Positions 14,725 to 22,742 of a stretch of DNA of 53,286 nucleotides are shown one piece after another (position 1 is the first letter of the stretch; each line of letters begins with the position of its first letter). The DNA is from a virus. Made by a program: the position numbers and the translations under genes. The stretch spans positions 1 through 53,286 of the IMG/VR virus record IMGVR_UViG_3300009159_000088, one strand, 5' to 3'. The notes below the pieces were generated by a model. It worked only from the letters and a program-made list of their open reading frames with translations, had not been told where the DNA came from and did not search any database.

Positions 14725-14754
14725 GTTTACATTTGACCGACTTCACTTTAATAT
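14725..14754 (+). promoter_or_regulatory. Early-type promoter for the 14764 gene
   Basis: GTTTAC (14725-14730), 18-bp spacer, TAATAT (14749-14754), then 9 bases to the ATG at 14764. It begins 5 bases after the inverted-repeat element. Confidence 0.65.
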
Positions 14755-14763
14755 ATCTACATA

Positions 14764-15072
14764 ATGAAAAAATACACATACACTGAAATCAAGGATATTC
14801 TAAAAGAAAATTCCGTCGTAACGGTTTTCTTTACAAAAGTTAATGGTGAATCAAGAGTTTTGCAAGCGACTCTTTCACTCGATCTTATTCCAGAAGAACA
14901 TAGACCCACCGGCAATACTCCGCGGATTCAAAGCGAAGATGCGATTTGCGTCTATGATGTTGAAAATGAGGGATGGCGCGCGTTTCGTGTCGAGGGTATA
15001 ACACACATTGAGATCCCGGCTTTAGTTGAATCAGAATCTGAATCTGAAACCCAAGTCGAATTCATTGATTAA
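14764..15072 (+). CDS. SH3-like small phage protein (DUF2693-like), 102 aa
   Basis: A 102-residue protein. The first part (KDILKENSVVTVFFTKVNGESRVLQATL in outline) and the later DAICVYDVENEGWRAFRV match a family of small SH3-like barrel proteins in T4-related phages, which I recall as DUF2693. Function unknown. An acidic ESESESETQ tail follows the domain. The next gene begins immediately after its stop. Confidence 0.7.
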   Translation: MKKYTYTEIKDILKENSVVTVFFTKVNGESRVLQATLSLDLIPEEHRPTGNTPRIQSEDAICVYDVENEGWRAFRVEGITHIEIPALVESESESETQVEFID

Positions 15073-15073
15073 T

Positions 15074-16282
15074 ATGCAAAGAGGTAAACGCAAAGCCGGC
15101 GGTGGAATCAAAGCGCTTGATTCTCGTTATACGGGAGAAGAACCAATCTGGGATGGTTGGGAGACTTGGCCTGTGGAACAATTCTGGAAGGAGTATTCTC
15201 GGTCCTTTAATTTCTACAACTATTACTCCACAGCAAAGGACAGCAAGCCAGCCGTTCTGGAATGGATGGTCAATAATGGCTACACAAAGGAAGATATTTC
15301 TGCAGTGAAAGCTGCTCCAGATTATTCTCCTGGTATGACGACAGGTACTCTTTGTACATGCATGAATAAAGGAATGCCGAAATTTCATCCTGGAATCAAT
15401 GACTATCTCAAGTCACTTCGGAGCGATGCATTACCTCAGATTGCCTGCGACATCTTTGTGAAAGAAGCGATTGCCACTTCAATCTTTGAAGGCAAAAAGC
15501 TGAAACATCGAGATGCAGTTGAAACTGTTACCGCTGAAAAGCCGACTGGTATTTCTCCAATGGATCACCTCAAGGCCAAATGCACGCGGACCATGATTAT
15601 GGATCTTGATGTGCTTATGGATGAATGGTGCGATTCGGGCAATGAAGTACGAGTCATTCCAGTGTATAAGACGATGCAGCAGTACGAACTTCCTGCTGCA
15701 GCATGCACTTTTGTGGAAGATTACCTTAAGAAGTTGCTGAACGAAATGACTGATGCCCACACGGGCGCCAGCGAGTACCTTGCTGAAGCCTATGGCTTCT
15801 ATACCAAGAAGCAGCTGCTCATGCGCATTGATGCTCTGTCGGCAATGATTGATGATCTCACCATGTTTAAGACGAGCGTCAAGGCTGCCAAAGCACCGCG
15901 TGAGAAGAAGCCCACGGCTGCCACAAAGCAGATTGCAAAGCTCCAGTACCTCAAGCACAGTGAGGAGTTTAAGATTACCTCCATCAATCCTATTCGGGTT
16001 GTGGGAGCCTATCGTCTCCTTGCCTTCAATGTGAAGACCCGGGTACTGTTTGATTATGTTTGCACGGTAACCACTGGGTTTACTATCAAGGGTACCACTA
16101 TCCAGAACTTTGATGAGGTGGCTTCCCGCTGCATCCGTCTCCGTAAGCCCGATGAATTTATTCCTATTGCCGTAGGAAGCACAGAGAAACAACTTGAAAA
16201 GGCGTGGGTAAAACTCACTACTAAGATTGCAAAACCAAATGGGCGCATTAATGGTGACATTGTGCTCCTCAGAATTCTATAA
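15074..16282 (+). CDS. Conserved T4-like hypothetical protein, 402 aa
   Basis: A 402-residue soluble protein beginning MQRGKRKAGGGIKALDSRY. It contains EPIWDGWETWPVEQFW, NFYNYYSTAK and LEWMVNNGYTKEDI in the first 80 residues, and a basic segment (KAAKAPREKKPTAATKQ) near residue 280. I recall similar proteins in marine T4-like phages with no assigned role. I chose the ATG at 15074, directly after the previous stop; the in-frame ATG at 15026 lies inside that gene. No nuclease, NTPase or membrane motif is visible. Confidence 0.75.
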   Translation: MQRGKRKAGGGIKALDSRYTGEEPIWDGWETWPVEQFWKEYSRSFNFYNYYSTAKDSKPAVLEWMVNNGYTKEDISAVKAAPDYSPGMTTGTLCTCMNKGMPKFHPGINDYLKSLRSDALPQIACDIFVKEAIATSIFEGKKLKHRDAVETVTAEKPTGISPMDHLKAKCTRTMIMDLDVLMDEWCDSGNEVRVIPVYKTMQQYELPAAACTFVEDYLKKLLNEMTDAHTGASEYLAEAYGFYTKKQLLMRIDALSAMIDDLTMFKTSVKAAKAPREKKPTAATKQIAKLQYLKHSEEFKITSINPIRVVGAYRLLAFNVKTRVLFDYVCTVTTGFTIKGTTIQNFDEVASRCIRLRKPDEFIPIAVGSTEKQLEKAWVKLTTKIAKPNGRINGDIVLLRIL

Positions 16283-16285
16283 ACT

Positions 16286-16633
16286 ATGGACACTCTTGAA
16301 AAAGAACCAATAGATGTAATGACGATTGCTCGGATGAGTACAGTCATCATCGGAAGCAAAAAATCAGTCTTGGAAAAACTGAATGAATTGTATCCTCTTG
16401 AAGTCAAGAGCGACACGAATCCGTCACCGAAATTCTATTCGGACATGCCGTTTGAGGCACAGATTGAAAAGCTCCTTAACTTTAATAAATACAAGAACAG
16501 CCATTTCGTATATGGTATCATGTACTACTATGAAACTGACAATTCTCCCGAACGTGCCAAAATTGTAAAGGACATGAACCTTCCTGAAACGGTTATTAAC
16601 TATCGTATTCAACGCGTAGAACTCCACCGTTAA
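16286..16633 (+). CDS. Hypothetical protein, 115 aa
   Basis: A 115-residue soluble protein beginning MDTLEKEPIDVMTIARM. It has a helical N-terminal half and a Tyr-rich segment (YGIMYYYETD). No family recognised. It begins 3 bases after the previous stop, in the same transcript. Confidence 0.65.
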   Translation: MDTLEKEPIDVMTIARMSTVIIGSKKSVLEKLNELYPLEVKSDTNPSPKFYSDMPFEAQIEKLLNFNKYKNSHFVYGIMYYYETDNSPERAKIVKDMNLPETVINYRIQRVELHR

Positions 16634-16641
16634 TTAAACCT

Positions 16642-17076
16642 ATGAAAACTATTCTTACACTCGGCTTAATGTTATCATTTTTAACGCCAGCCTATTCTCA
16701 AAATCTTCGTCCGGAAACTGTCAACGGTACCATCATTGGTGCCATTGCTGGTGCAATTATTGGCAACAATAGCGGCAGTCTTGGACATAATTCACTCCGC
16801 GGAGCGGCGTATGGCGCCGGCGCGGGATTAATTATTGGCAGCATTGTTGGCAGAACAAACGAGCGAACTATTGTTTATCAGCAAGAACCAATTTATTACC
16901 ACGATGAAGTCGTTCATCACTCGGTTGTTCTTCAAAGACAGCACGGACCACATTGCCGAGTTTTTCATCTGGAAAATGTACCACACTCCATCTGTCATTA
17001 TCGACCACAGCCAACAACGGTTATTATTCAGAAGCACTATCACAGTCCAAATAAAATGTTTGGCAGAAGAAACTAA
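16642..17076 (+). CDS. Secreted glycine-zipper protein, 144 aa
   Basis: A 144-residue protein with a signal peptide (MKTILTLGLMLSFLTPAYS). A glycine-zipper region follows (GTIIGAIAGAIIGNNSG, then GAAYGAGAGLIIGSIVG), which can form a membrane hairpin or oligomer. The C-terminal 70 residues are rich in His and Tyr (YYHDEVVHHS, HGPHCRVFH), perhaps a metal-binding tail. Glycine-zipper proteins occur in bacterial outer and inner membranes; a phage version may alter the envelope. Function is inference. Confidence 0.7.
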   Translation: MKTILTLGLMLSFLTPAYSQNLRPETVNGTIIGAIAGAIIGNNSGSLGHNSLRGAAYGAGAGLIIGSIVGRTNERTIVYQQEPIYYHDEVVHHSVVLQRQHGPHCRVFHLENVPHSICHYRPQPTTVIIQKHYHSPNKMFGRRN

Positions 17077-17080
17077 AATT

Positions 17081-17314
17081 ATGTTAAAGGATATTCCAAC
17101 AAAGCAGAGTCTTACTCAAACGATTGAAAGTTTAGTTTCTAAAGAAGGAATGTCCTATATTGAAGCCGCTCTTCACTATTGTGCAGAACTACAAATTGAC
17201 CCATTGGACGTTGGTAAACTTATCTCTCCTGTCATTAAATCTAAAATCGAAGCCGAAGCAATGACACGCAATCTATTACCGAAGGGCAATTCGCTTTCAA
17301 GTTTTATTAAATAA
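17081..17314 (+). CDS. 33: Late transcription co-activator gp33
   Basis: A 77-residue protein. Its centre (IESLVSKEGMSYIEAALHYCAELQIDPLDVGKLISPVIKSKIEAEA in outline) matches gp33 of marine T4-like phages. In T4, gp33 binds the RNA polymerase beta-flap and links the gp45 clamp to the gp55 late sigma at TATAAATA promoters, which are frequent in this window. I chose the ATG at 17081, which gives the family's usual start and length; a longer in-frame reading would overlap the glycine-zipper gene. It is followed by gp59 and gp32 after two inserted genes. Confidence 0.85.
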   Translation: MLKDIPTKQSLTQTIESLVSKEGMSYIEAALHYCAELQIDPLDVGKLISPVIKSKIEAEAMTRNLLPKGNSLSSFIK

Positions 17315-17880
17315 TGTCTTTTCTATTAGACACGCCTTACACACCGTGCCTTATAAGAAATGAATTCCTTTTCGATGAACAAGAAGGTCATGGTGAATTT
17401 ACCCATGGTTTTGTTTTTGGTTTTAGAGCGGAGCCGCACGGTGTACCAGTGTTTCAGGTTATGCTCGAAAACGGAGCGCAATGGGCACGGATACCGGTGC
17501 ATATGATCTGCAGTAAACCATGCGACCCATTACCGCTGGATATATGTGTATGGTGGGATGGTTTTAGTAGGTGCAGTACCGTCCATCAGTTTAACTTTCT
17601 AAAAAACATGCCTGTTGATTGTTATGGAAGAGATAAAATAACTCGTAGGGGCAATTACATATTTACAATTGACTGGGCAAAGGATGGCTGGTCGGAAATA
17701 CCGGACCAGCATAAAAATCATCATATTATCAGTTTAAATACCGGTCAATGGGTGGCCTATCCTAACAATAAAACAGTTTGGCTCGATAATAGCTGGATTA
17801 AGCCAGAAGTAAATTTTAAGTGGAAAAGCCCAAGTAAAAGTTATAGCGTCGAAAGCAATCCATCAAATTATTCTATATGA
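17314..17880 (+). CDS. Hypothetical protein, 188 aa
   Basis: A 188-residue protein rich in Trp, Pro and His. Residues 25-75 (GEFTHGFVFGFRAEPHGVPVF then WARIPVHMIC) suggest a beta-sheet domain, and there are several conserved-looking Trp residues (WWDG, DWAKDGW, WVAYPN). I recall similar proteins near gp33/gp59 in marine T4-like phages, without known function. It overlaps gp33 by one base and the next gene by 4. Confidence 0.7.
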   Translation: MSFLLDTPYTPCLIRNEFLFDEQEGHGEFTHGFVFGFRAEPHGVPVFQVMLENGAQWARIPVHMICSKPCDPLPLDICVWWDGFSRCSTVHQFNFLKNMPVDCYGRDKITRRGNYIFTIDWAKDGWSEIPDQHKNHHIISLNTGQWVAYPNNKTVWLDNSWIKPEVNFKWKSPSKSYSVESNPSNYSI

Positions 17881-18275
17881 ATACCATCAGTGACAGCCTC
17901 ATTGAAAAACTTGAGGAGTTATATCCTAAGCCGAAGCCCGAGCCTGTAAAGGAAGAACCCGTTGCAGTAAAACAATCGGTTACCGACTATACTATTACAT
18001 CCGGTAGTAGTACATACAGTGGTAGTTACGCCAGTGGTGGTTACGCCATTCAGTCCACAAATGCGGGCATTAACTTTCCTCCTACTTGGGGTGCCGTAAC
18101 GACACCACCTATTACAGTTCTTGATCAGATGAAGGTTAAGGAAACCAGTGTTTCATATGAAACCACTCTCAAACAATACTTTGATTGCAAAATGATTGAC
18201 CTTGAATTTAAAATAAAAGATCATATCAGACAGGAAATTGACAAACTAAAATGCAGCCCTGGGACGCCTACCTAA
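17877..18275 (+). CDS. Hypothetical protein, 132 aa
   Basis: A 132-residue protein with a Pro/Lys/Glu-rich N-terminal part (YPKPKPEPVKEEP), a Ser/Gly/Tyr-rich middle (SSTYSGSYASGGYA) and a helical C-terminus. It looks like a flexible linker joined to a short helix. It overlaps gp59 by 25 bases. No function can be assigned. Confidence 0.6.
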   Translation: MNTISDSLIEKLEELYPKPKPEPVKEEPVAVKQSVTDYTITSGSSTYSGSYASGGYAIQSTNAGINFPPTWGAVTTPPITVLDQMKVKETSVSYETTLKQYFDCKMIDLEFKIKDHIRQEIDKLKCSPGTPT

Positions 18276-18871
18276 TATATAATAGTGTTAAACTGCATTT
18301 CGAGAGTGACTCTTACGACGCAATTAAATACAGTTTTAAAACTTCTGCGACCCAGAAGTCGTTCTTTCAACGTAAGGACAAATATTTCTTTGCTAAATTG
18401 GCCAAGAAGTATTCCGACAAACAAATTTTGATTGACTTCCTGGTTGCGAACTTTGCATCCTTGGATACGGGTAAGTGCTGGGCAGGCAATCTAGTTGAAC
18501 AATCGGCAGATGATAACTACAAGTTCTATCTAAAAAGAATAGAATCAATGAGTTATTTCTTTGACGATCAAGTAGACAGACTGGTGGAGCACTGTAAGGG
18601 TAGTGGGATTTCATTTGATGACTTATTCAAGTCAGAGAATGGAGCTCATCCACGAATTGCGACATTGGTGATGGACAAAACTATTGAGCTTGAAACCTTG
18701 GTAGTTCTCGACATTATGGTGGGCTTTATGAAACGCTCGAAGATTACGGAGACCATTCTATGGCCTGAGTTTTCCAAGAAAGTTATAAAGTTCAAGCCAT
18801 TCCTCAAACAGAAAGTAGACATAAAAAAGTTACGTCAGATTGTGCTTTTAGGGTTTACAAATAGGGAATAA
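18251..18871 (+). CDS. 59: gp59-type loader of the replicative helicase
   Basis: A 206-residue helical protein matching T4 gp59 (217 aa): DAYLIYNSVKLHF, YDAIKYSFKT, QRKDKYFFAKLAKKY and a later IELETLVVLDIMVGFM segment align in order with the T4 protein. gp59 loads the gp41 hexameric helicase onto gp32-coated single-stranded DNA at forks and recombination intermediates. It lies just before gp32, as in T4. The start overlaps the preceding gene by 25 bases. Confidence 0.88.
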   Translation: MQPWDAYLIYNSVKLHFESDSYDAIKYSFKTSATQKSFFQRKDKYFFAKLAKKYSDKQILIDFLVANFASLDTGKCWAGNLVEQSADDNYKFYLKRIESMSYFFDDQVDRLVEHCKGSGISFDDLFKSENGAHPRIATLVMDKTIELETLVVLDIMVGFMKRSKITETILWPEFSKKVIKFKPFLKQKVDIKKLRQIVLLGFTNRE

Positions 18872-18918
18872 AGGATATTATCATACATGTTAGTCATACA
18901 CAACCATACTAAAATACT

Positions 18919-19848
18919 ATGTCATTCGCAGATCTAAAAAATAATCGCAATACTGCAATCAGTAGCCTTACAGCGGCTGCTCAAAAAGTCGCCGGTGGCG
19001 GCGAGAAGAAATCCTACACGGACGACCGCCTCTGGGCTCCCATCGTAGATAAAGCTGGTAACGGTTATGCCGTTATTCGTTTCCTTCCGGCTAAGGCTGG
19101 TGAGGAACTCCCATGGGTCCGTTACTGGGACCATGGCTTCAAGGGTCCAACCGGACGTTGGTACATCGAGAACTCTCTCAGTTCAATTGGTCAGCAAGAC
19201 CCCGTTGGTGAACTCAATTCCAAGCTCTGGAATTCTGGTGATGAGAAGGATAAGGAAGTCGCTCGTACTCAGAAACGCCGCCTTCACTATGTTTCAAACA
19301 TTCTTGTTGTTTCCGATCCGGCAAATCCAGCCAACGAAGGCAAAGTGTTCCTTTACAAATACGGCAAGAAAATCTTTGATAAGATGCTGGACGTAATGCA
19401 GCCAGCCTTTCAAGATGAGAAGCCAGTGAATCCATTCGACTTCTGGACCGGTGCCGATTTCAAGCTCAAGATTCGTAATGTTGAGGGTTACCGCAACTAC
19501 GATAAGTCGGAGTTTGCTCCTGTGGCTCCTCTCTTTGGTGGAGATGAAGCTAAGTTGGAAACCATCTACAACTCAATGCACGCTCTCAAGGACTTCGTCG
19601 ATCCGAAGAACTACAAGTCATACGCCGAACTGAAACGTAAGTTGTATGAAGTTCTCGGTGAAGAAGGTCAGGTTCTTACAACTGCGGAAGCGGTTGAACT
19701 GAGCGAATCACAACCAGCTCCAAGAAAAGCCACTGTTGAGGCGGCTGCTCCAAGAGAAGCATTTAAGCCTGTCGAGACAGGCAGCGACGATGAAGAAGAT
19801 ACCGGAGACACCCTTAGTTACTTTGCCAAGCTAGCAAAGGAAGACTAA
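18919..19848 (+). CDS. 32: Single-stranded DNA-binding protein gp32
   Basis: A 309-residue protein that coats single-stranded DNA in replication, recombination and repair. It has a basic N-terminal oligomerisation arm, the core segment GYAVIRFLPAKAGEELPWVRYWDHGFKG (in outline), VSNILVVSDPANPANEGKVF and FDFWTGADFKLKI, and an acidic C-terminal tail (TGSDDEEDTGDTLSYF) that recruits other replication proteins. All align with T4 gp32. However, the zinc-ligand cysteines of T4 (C77, C87, C90) are absent: the region reads YIENSLSSIGQQDPVGEL. A strong terminator follows. Confidence 0.95.
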   Translation: MSFADLKNNRNTAISSLTAAAQKVAGGGEKKSYTDDRLWAPIVDKAGNGYAVIRFLPAKAGEELPWVRYWDHGFKGPTGRWYIENSLSSIGQQDPVGELNSKLWNSGDEKDKEVARTQKRRLHYVSNILVVSDPANPANEGKVFLYKYGKKIFDKMLDVMQPAFQDEKPVNPFDFWTGADFKLKIRNVEGYRNYDKSEFAPVAPLFGGDEAKLETIYNSMHALKDFVDPKNYKSYAELKRKLYEVLGEEGQVLTTAEAVELSESQPAPRKATVEAAAPREAFKPVETGSDDEEDTGDTLSYFAKLAKED

Positions 19849-19880
19849 TCCGTATCGGCTTAATCTCTATATCATGATAA

Positions 19881-19910
19881 GAGGGTCCTCGAAAGGGGAC
19901 CCTCTTTTTT
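19881..19910 (+). terminator. Rho-independent terminator after gp32
   Basis: GAGGGTCC (19881-19888) pairs with GGACCCTC (19897-19904), followed by six T. It ends the 33/59/32 transcript at the point where it meets the minus-strand tail genes. Confidence 0.92.
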
Positions 19911-22551
19911 AGTAAAATTGTGGAGTCAACATCCAGGAGGTACGGTCGGGAATGTTGTTCGAATTATATGTAACAGATTTATTGTCGTTGTTGATGGTTC
20001 GGCTTGAAGAACCACCACCTCCACCACCCGAAGATGCACTAATCATTGCTGCATTTGCTGCATTTGTGTAAGCGTCTTCGGTACGAGCAGTATCGGTTTC
20101 AAGTGCATTCATTTCGGCGCCAACAATCGGCGAATCACTTCGTTCAAGTTGCGCTGTTCTGGCATAAGTGTTAAGCAACTCTTCATCGGAGTTTAACACA
20201 GCTTTTTGTGTTTCATCGAGCAACGCCGTCTGCTCGTATGCGTCTAACATATCAGCATCCGTCACTCTTGTCGATCTAAGAGGTGATTCTTCAGCAATCG
20301 TATTAACCGCAGACTTTAGTCCATCGAGAGATTTAAGACCAAATGGATCTTCAGATGCACCTAATGGAGCAGCAGTAATTTTACTTGGTTTAAGTCCTAA
20401 TGGATCTTCAGATGCACCTAATGGAGCAGCAGTAATCGGCGAAGACTCACCGGCTGCACCTGCTGCACCTGCTGCACCTGCTGCACCACTGCTTCCGCTT
20501 GAAGGCAGACCAAGTAGATCGAGCGCCTTCTTTGTAAGATCGAATCCAAATAATCCTGAGATTGCATTTAACGGAGATAAAAGCGTTTTAACTAAACCAC
20601 CCATAACATCTAAAAATATGGATTTAAGATCCTTTTCTCCGCTAAAAAGGTCTTTTAGCCCGTAGAATATTGAACTAATAAAGGCGAATTGATCCGTAAA
20701 AAATGTTACAACAGTATCGATTACTCCATTAATTGCATTCTTGATAATATCAGTGAAACTAAAACTATCCAAAGCTGCAGCAATACCGTCGAAACCTAAT
20801 GCTCCCGCGATCCATGAAACTCCGCCCTTCAGCATATTAAGGAGTCCTCCAATAAGACCGTCAACTAGGTTTGAAAGCCCATTTTTAAGCCCTCCTATAA
20901 TTTTATCAATAAAACTGCCTTCAGTTTTCTGAAAACCATCGATAAACCCCGTAACTAAATCAAATAAACCAATGATTGCGGTAATTGGCCAAGCTATTTT
21001 GCCAAGAATACTACCAAATGCACCGGCAAATTTACCAAAGATACCACTAACATTTCCGAGTGCCTTAAATATGCCTCCGGCTGCTTTCATTACAAAACCC
21101 AGCCCAATACCTATTTTATCAACGATGTCGCCAAAATTAAAACTGTCAAGCATTTTTTCTAAATCTTTAAAACCCAATGCTCCGGCAGCCCATGAAACAA
21201 TACTCTTCATGATATTAAAGATACCACCAATAAGACCATCAAGGAATTTTTTAACACCGCCTCTGAGCCCTCCCAAAAGTTTATCTATGAAATTGCCTTC
21301 AGTTTTTGCAAAACCATCAATGAAGCCAGTAATCGAATCGAATATACCCATGATCACCTGAAACGGAACATTTAATTTACCAATAAACGAACCTAATGCT
21401 TTACCAAATCTAAACATTACAGCTGTAACAAGTTTCATTTTACCGAAAAAAGAACTAATACCTTTAAAAGAATTAATTAATTTTCCTACAATACTAGTAG
21501 ATTCAGTACCGATAGATAATACTCTTTTTATAAGATTGAATTTTTTTATGACCGGCTCAAATGCTTCGGAAATACCCTTTCCTAAATTCGTAAAACCTTG
21601 AAACAATTCTGTAATGTAACCAATCAATGCAGATCGTTTTATTATTTGATACAATGCTCTAACCTTAGAACCAAAACGCTCAACAATTCCAATTATATCA
21701 TCGAATGATTTAGTTATAAACGTACCAAATTTTGATTGTTTAATTGTTTGATACAATGCTTTAGTTTTAGAAGAAAGACGTTCTCCAATTTCAACAATAC
21801 TTTTAAATGCTTTTGTTATTTCAGCAACAAACTTTGAACCTTTAATTTTTGCTAGTAATGGACGAAAGTCTAAAAGTTTAGTGAGGCTTTTGAATACCTC
21901 TTTGGCTTGGATTGCCAATTCTGCAACAAAGCTTGTAACAAAACCCAATAGAGCTGCACCCACCGCAACCGCCCATGCACCCCAACTCATTTCTGGTTTT
22001 TCCGGTTTTTCGTTCTTTTCCTCCTCTTCTTTTTTCTTGTTTTCTAGAGCCTCTCGAATTTTTTCAAATATTTCAAGCATCTCCTTGTTATTTTCTAAAT
22101 CTTTCAGAGAACTACCTCTGTTTGCGGCATCAACTAAGGAGCCAACGCGTACCATAATTTCTTCATTTGAAATTTCAATATTCTTCAAATATTCTTCAAT
22201 TGCAATTAAACTAATACCATTTGATTCTGCATAATTTGAAATAAAGGATAACCCAGCCACAATTTCCTTATCGTTTGCTGTAGGTTTTTGCGATCCTTTT
22301 TTAGGCGTGTTCGCAAGAATCTTAGTTAAACAATTCAAGCTTTTTTCCGAATTATTTACCAACTCATTTAAACGAGCAACCATTTCACTATTCTGTGTTT
22401 TATTGGCATCGCTGCTTGCTGTCGTAGCTTGTTCAGTAATAAGCAACGACTTTTGGATACCTTCAAGCTGAAATACTTGGTTAAAACTACCTTTGTTCGA
22501 AATTTGAAGTTCCGATAAAATATCTTGAAATGTTTTGTCTTTTTCAGGCAT
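19909..22551 (-). CDS. Tail tape-measure / hub-rod protein (gp29-position)
   Basis: An 880-residue protein with a helical N-terminal third, Gly-rich hydrophobic helices in the middle, and a Ser/Ala/Gly-rich C-terminal region. Two tandem copies of about 90 residues (near 395-485 and 522-612) share F-D-x-(V/I)-T-G-F-I-D-G-F, K-T-E-G-(N/S)-F-I-D-K, W-(A/I)-A-G-A-L-G-F and L-D-S-F-(N/S)-F motifs, with a spacing of about 127 residues. Length, repeats and hydrophobic segments are typical of tape-measure proteins, and it lies directly after the gp26/gp51 pair, where tail chaperones sit in other tailed phages. In T4 this role belongs to gp29 (590 aa); sequence similarity to it is not obvious to me. 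Confidence 0.7.
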   Translation of the reverse strand: MPEKDKTFQDILSELQISNKGSFNQVFQLEGIQKSLLITEQATTASSDANKTQNSEMVARLNELVNNSEKSLNCLTKILANTPKKGSQKPTANDKEIVAGLSFISNYAESNGISLIAIEEYLKNIEISNEEIMVRVGSLVDAANRGSSLKDLENNKEMLEIFEKIREALENKKKEEEEKNEKPEKPEMSWGAWAVAVGAALLGFVTSFVAELAIQAKEVFKSLTKLLDFRPLLAKIKGSKFVAEITKAFKSIVEIGERLSSKTKALYQTIKQSKFGTFITKSFDDIIGIVERFGSKVRALYQIIKRSALIGYITELFQGFTNLGKGISEAFEPVIKKFNLIKRVLSIGTESTSIVGKLINSFKGISSFFGKMKLVTAVMFRFGKALGSFIGKLNVPFQVIMGIFDSITGFIDGFAKTEGNFIDKLLGGLRGGVKKFLDGLIGGIFNIMKSIVSWAAGALGFKDLEKMLDSFNFGDIVDKIGIGLGFVMKAAGGIFKALGNVSGIFGKFAGAFGSILGKIAWPITAIIGLFDLVTGFIDGFQKTEGSFIDKIIGGLKNGLSNLVDGLIGGLLNMLKGGVSWIAGALGFDGIAAALDSFSFTDIIKNAINGVIDTVVTFFTDQFAFISSIFYGLKDLFSGEKDLKSIFLDVMGGLVKTLLSPLNAISGLFGFDLTKKALDLLGLPSSGSSGAAGAAGAAGAAGESSPITAAPLGASEDPLGLKPSKITAAPLGASEDPFGLKSLDGLKSAVNTIAEESPLRSTRVTDADMLDAYEQTALLDETQKAVLNSDEELLNTYARTAQLERSDSPIVGAEMNALETDTARTEDAYTNAANAAMISASSGGGGGGSSSRTINNDNKSVTYNSNNIPDRTSWMLTPQFY

Positions 22552-22557
22552 GGTCGT

Positions 22558-22692
22558 TTATTTTTGAAATTTCTTCTTGGCTCTTTCGTTTTCTTCTTTA
22601 ATATGGTCAACTAAAAGAGAAACGTATATCTCCCTCTCCCATGGCATCATGCTATCAAGTTCTGTTAGACTGTATTTGTGATGCTGCATCAT
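22558..22692 (-). CDS. 51: gp51-type baseplate hub assembly factor
   Basis: A 44-residue reading frame beginning MMQHHKYSLTELDSMMPWER. It matches the conserved C-terminal part of gp51-like proteins of T4-type phages as I recall them (QHHKYS..ELD.M.PWERE.Y). The same frame is open upstream, without a stop, to the T-run at the end of gp26, so it may be made mainly as a -1 frameshift extension of gp26 (297 aa in total) rather than from the ATG at 22692. It ends 6 bases before the tape-measure start. Confidence 0.7.
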   Translation of the reverse strand: MMQHHKYSLTELDSMMPWEREIYVSLLVDHIKEENERAKKKFQK

Positions 22693-22742
22693 TGCAAAAT
22701 TTGTTTGGTAATGATTCACGAGTGTATCATGCGAGAGGGCTA

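Noticed and set aside
15479-16192. 237-codon minus-strand frame inside the 15074-16282 gene
   Set aside because: The plus-strand frame has recognisable phage-protein character and fits the operon; the antisense frame has no promoter and an unlikely composition.
22368-22610. Lys/Arg-rich 80-codon minus-strand frame overlapping the tape-measure start
   Set aside because: It is an out-of-frame reading of the tape-measure N-terminus and the gp51 3' end; the gp51 frame is conserved-looking instead.
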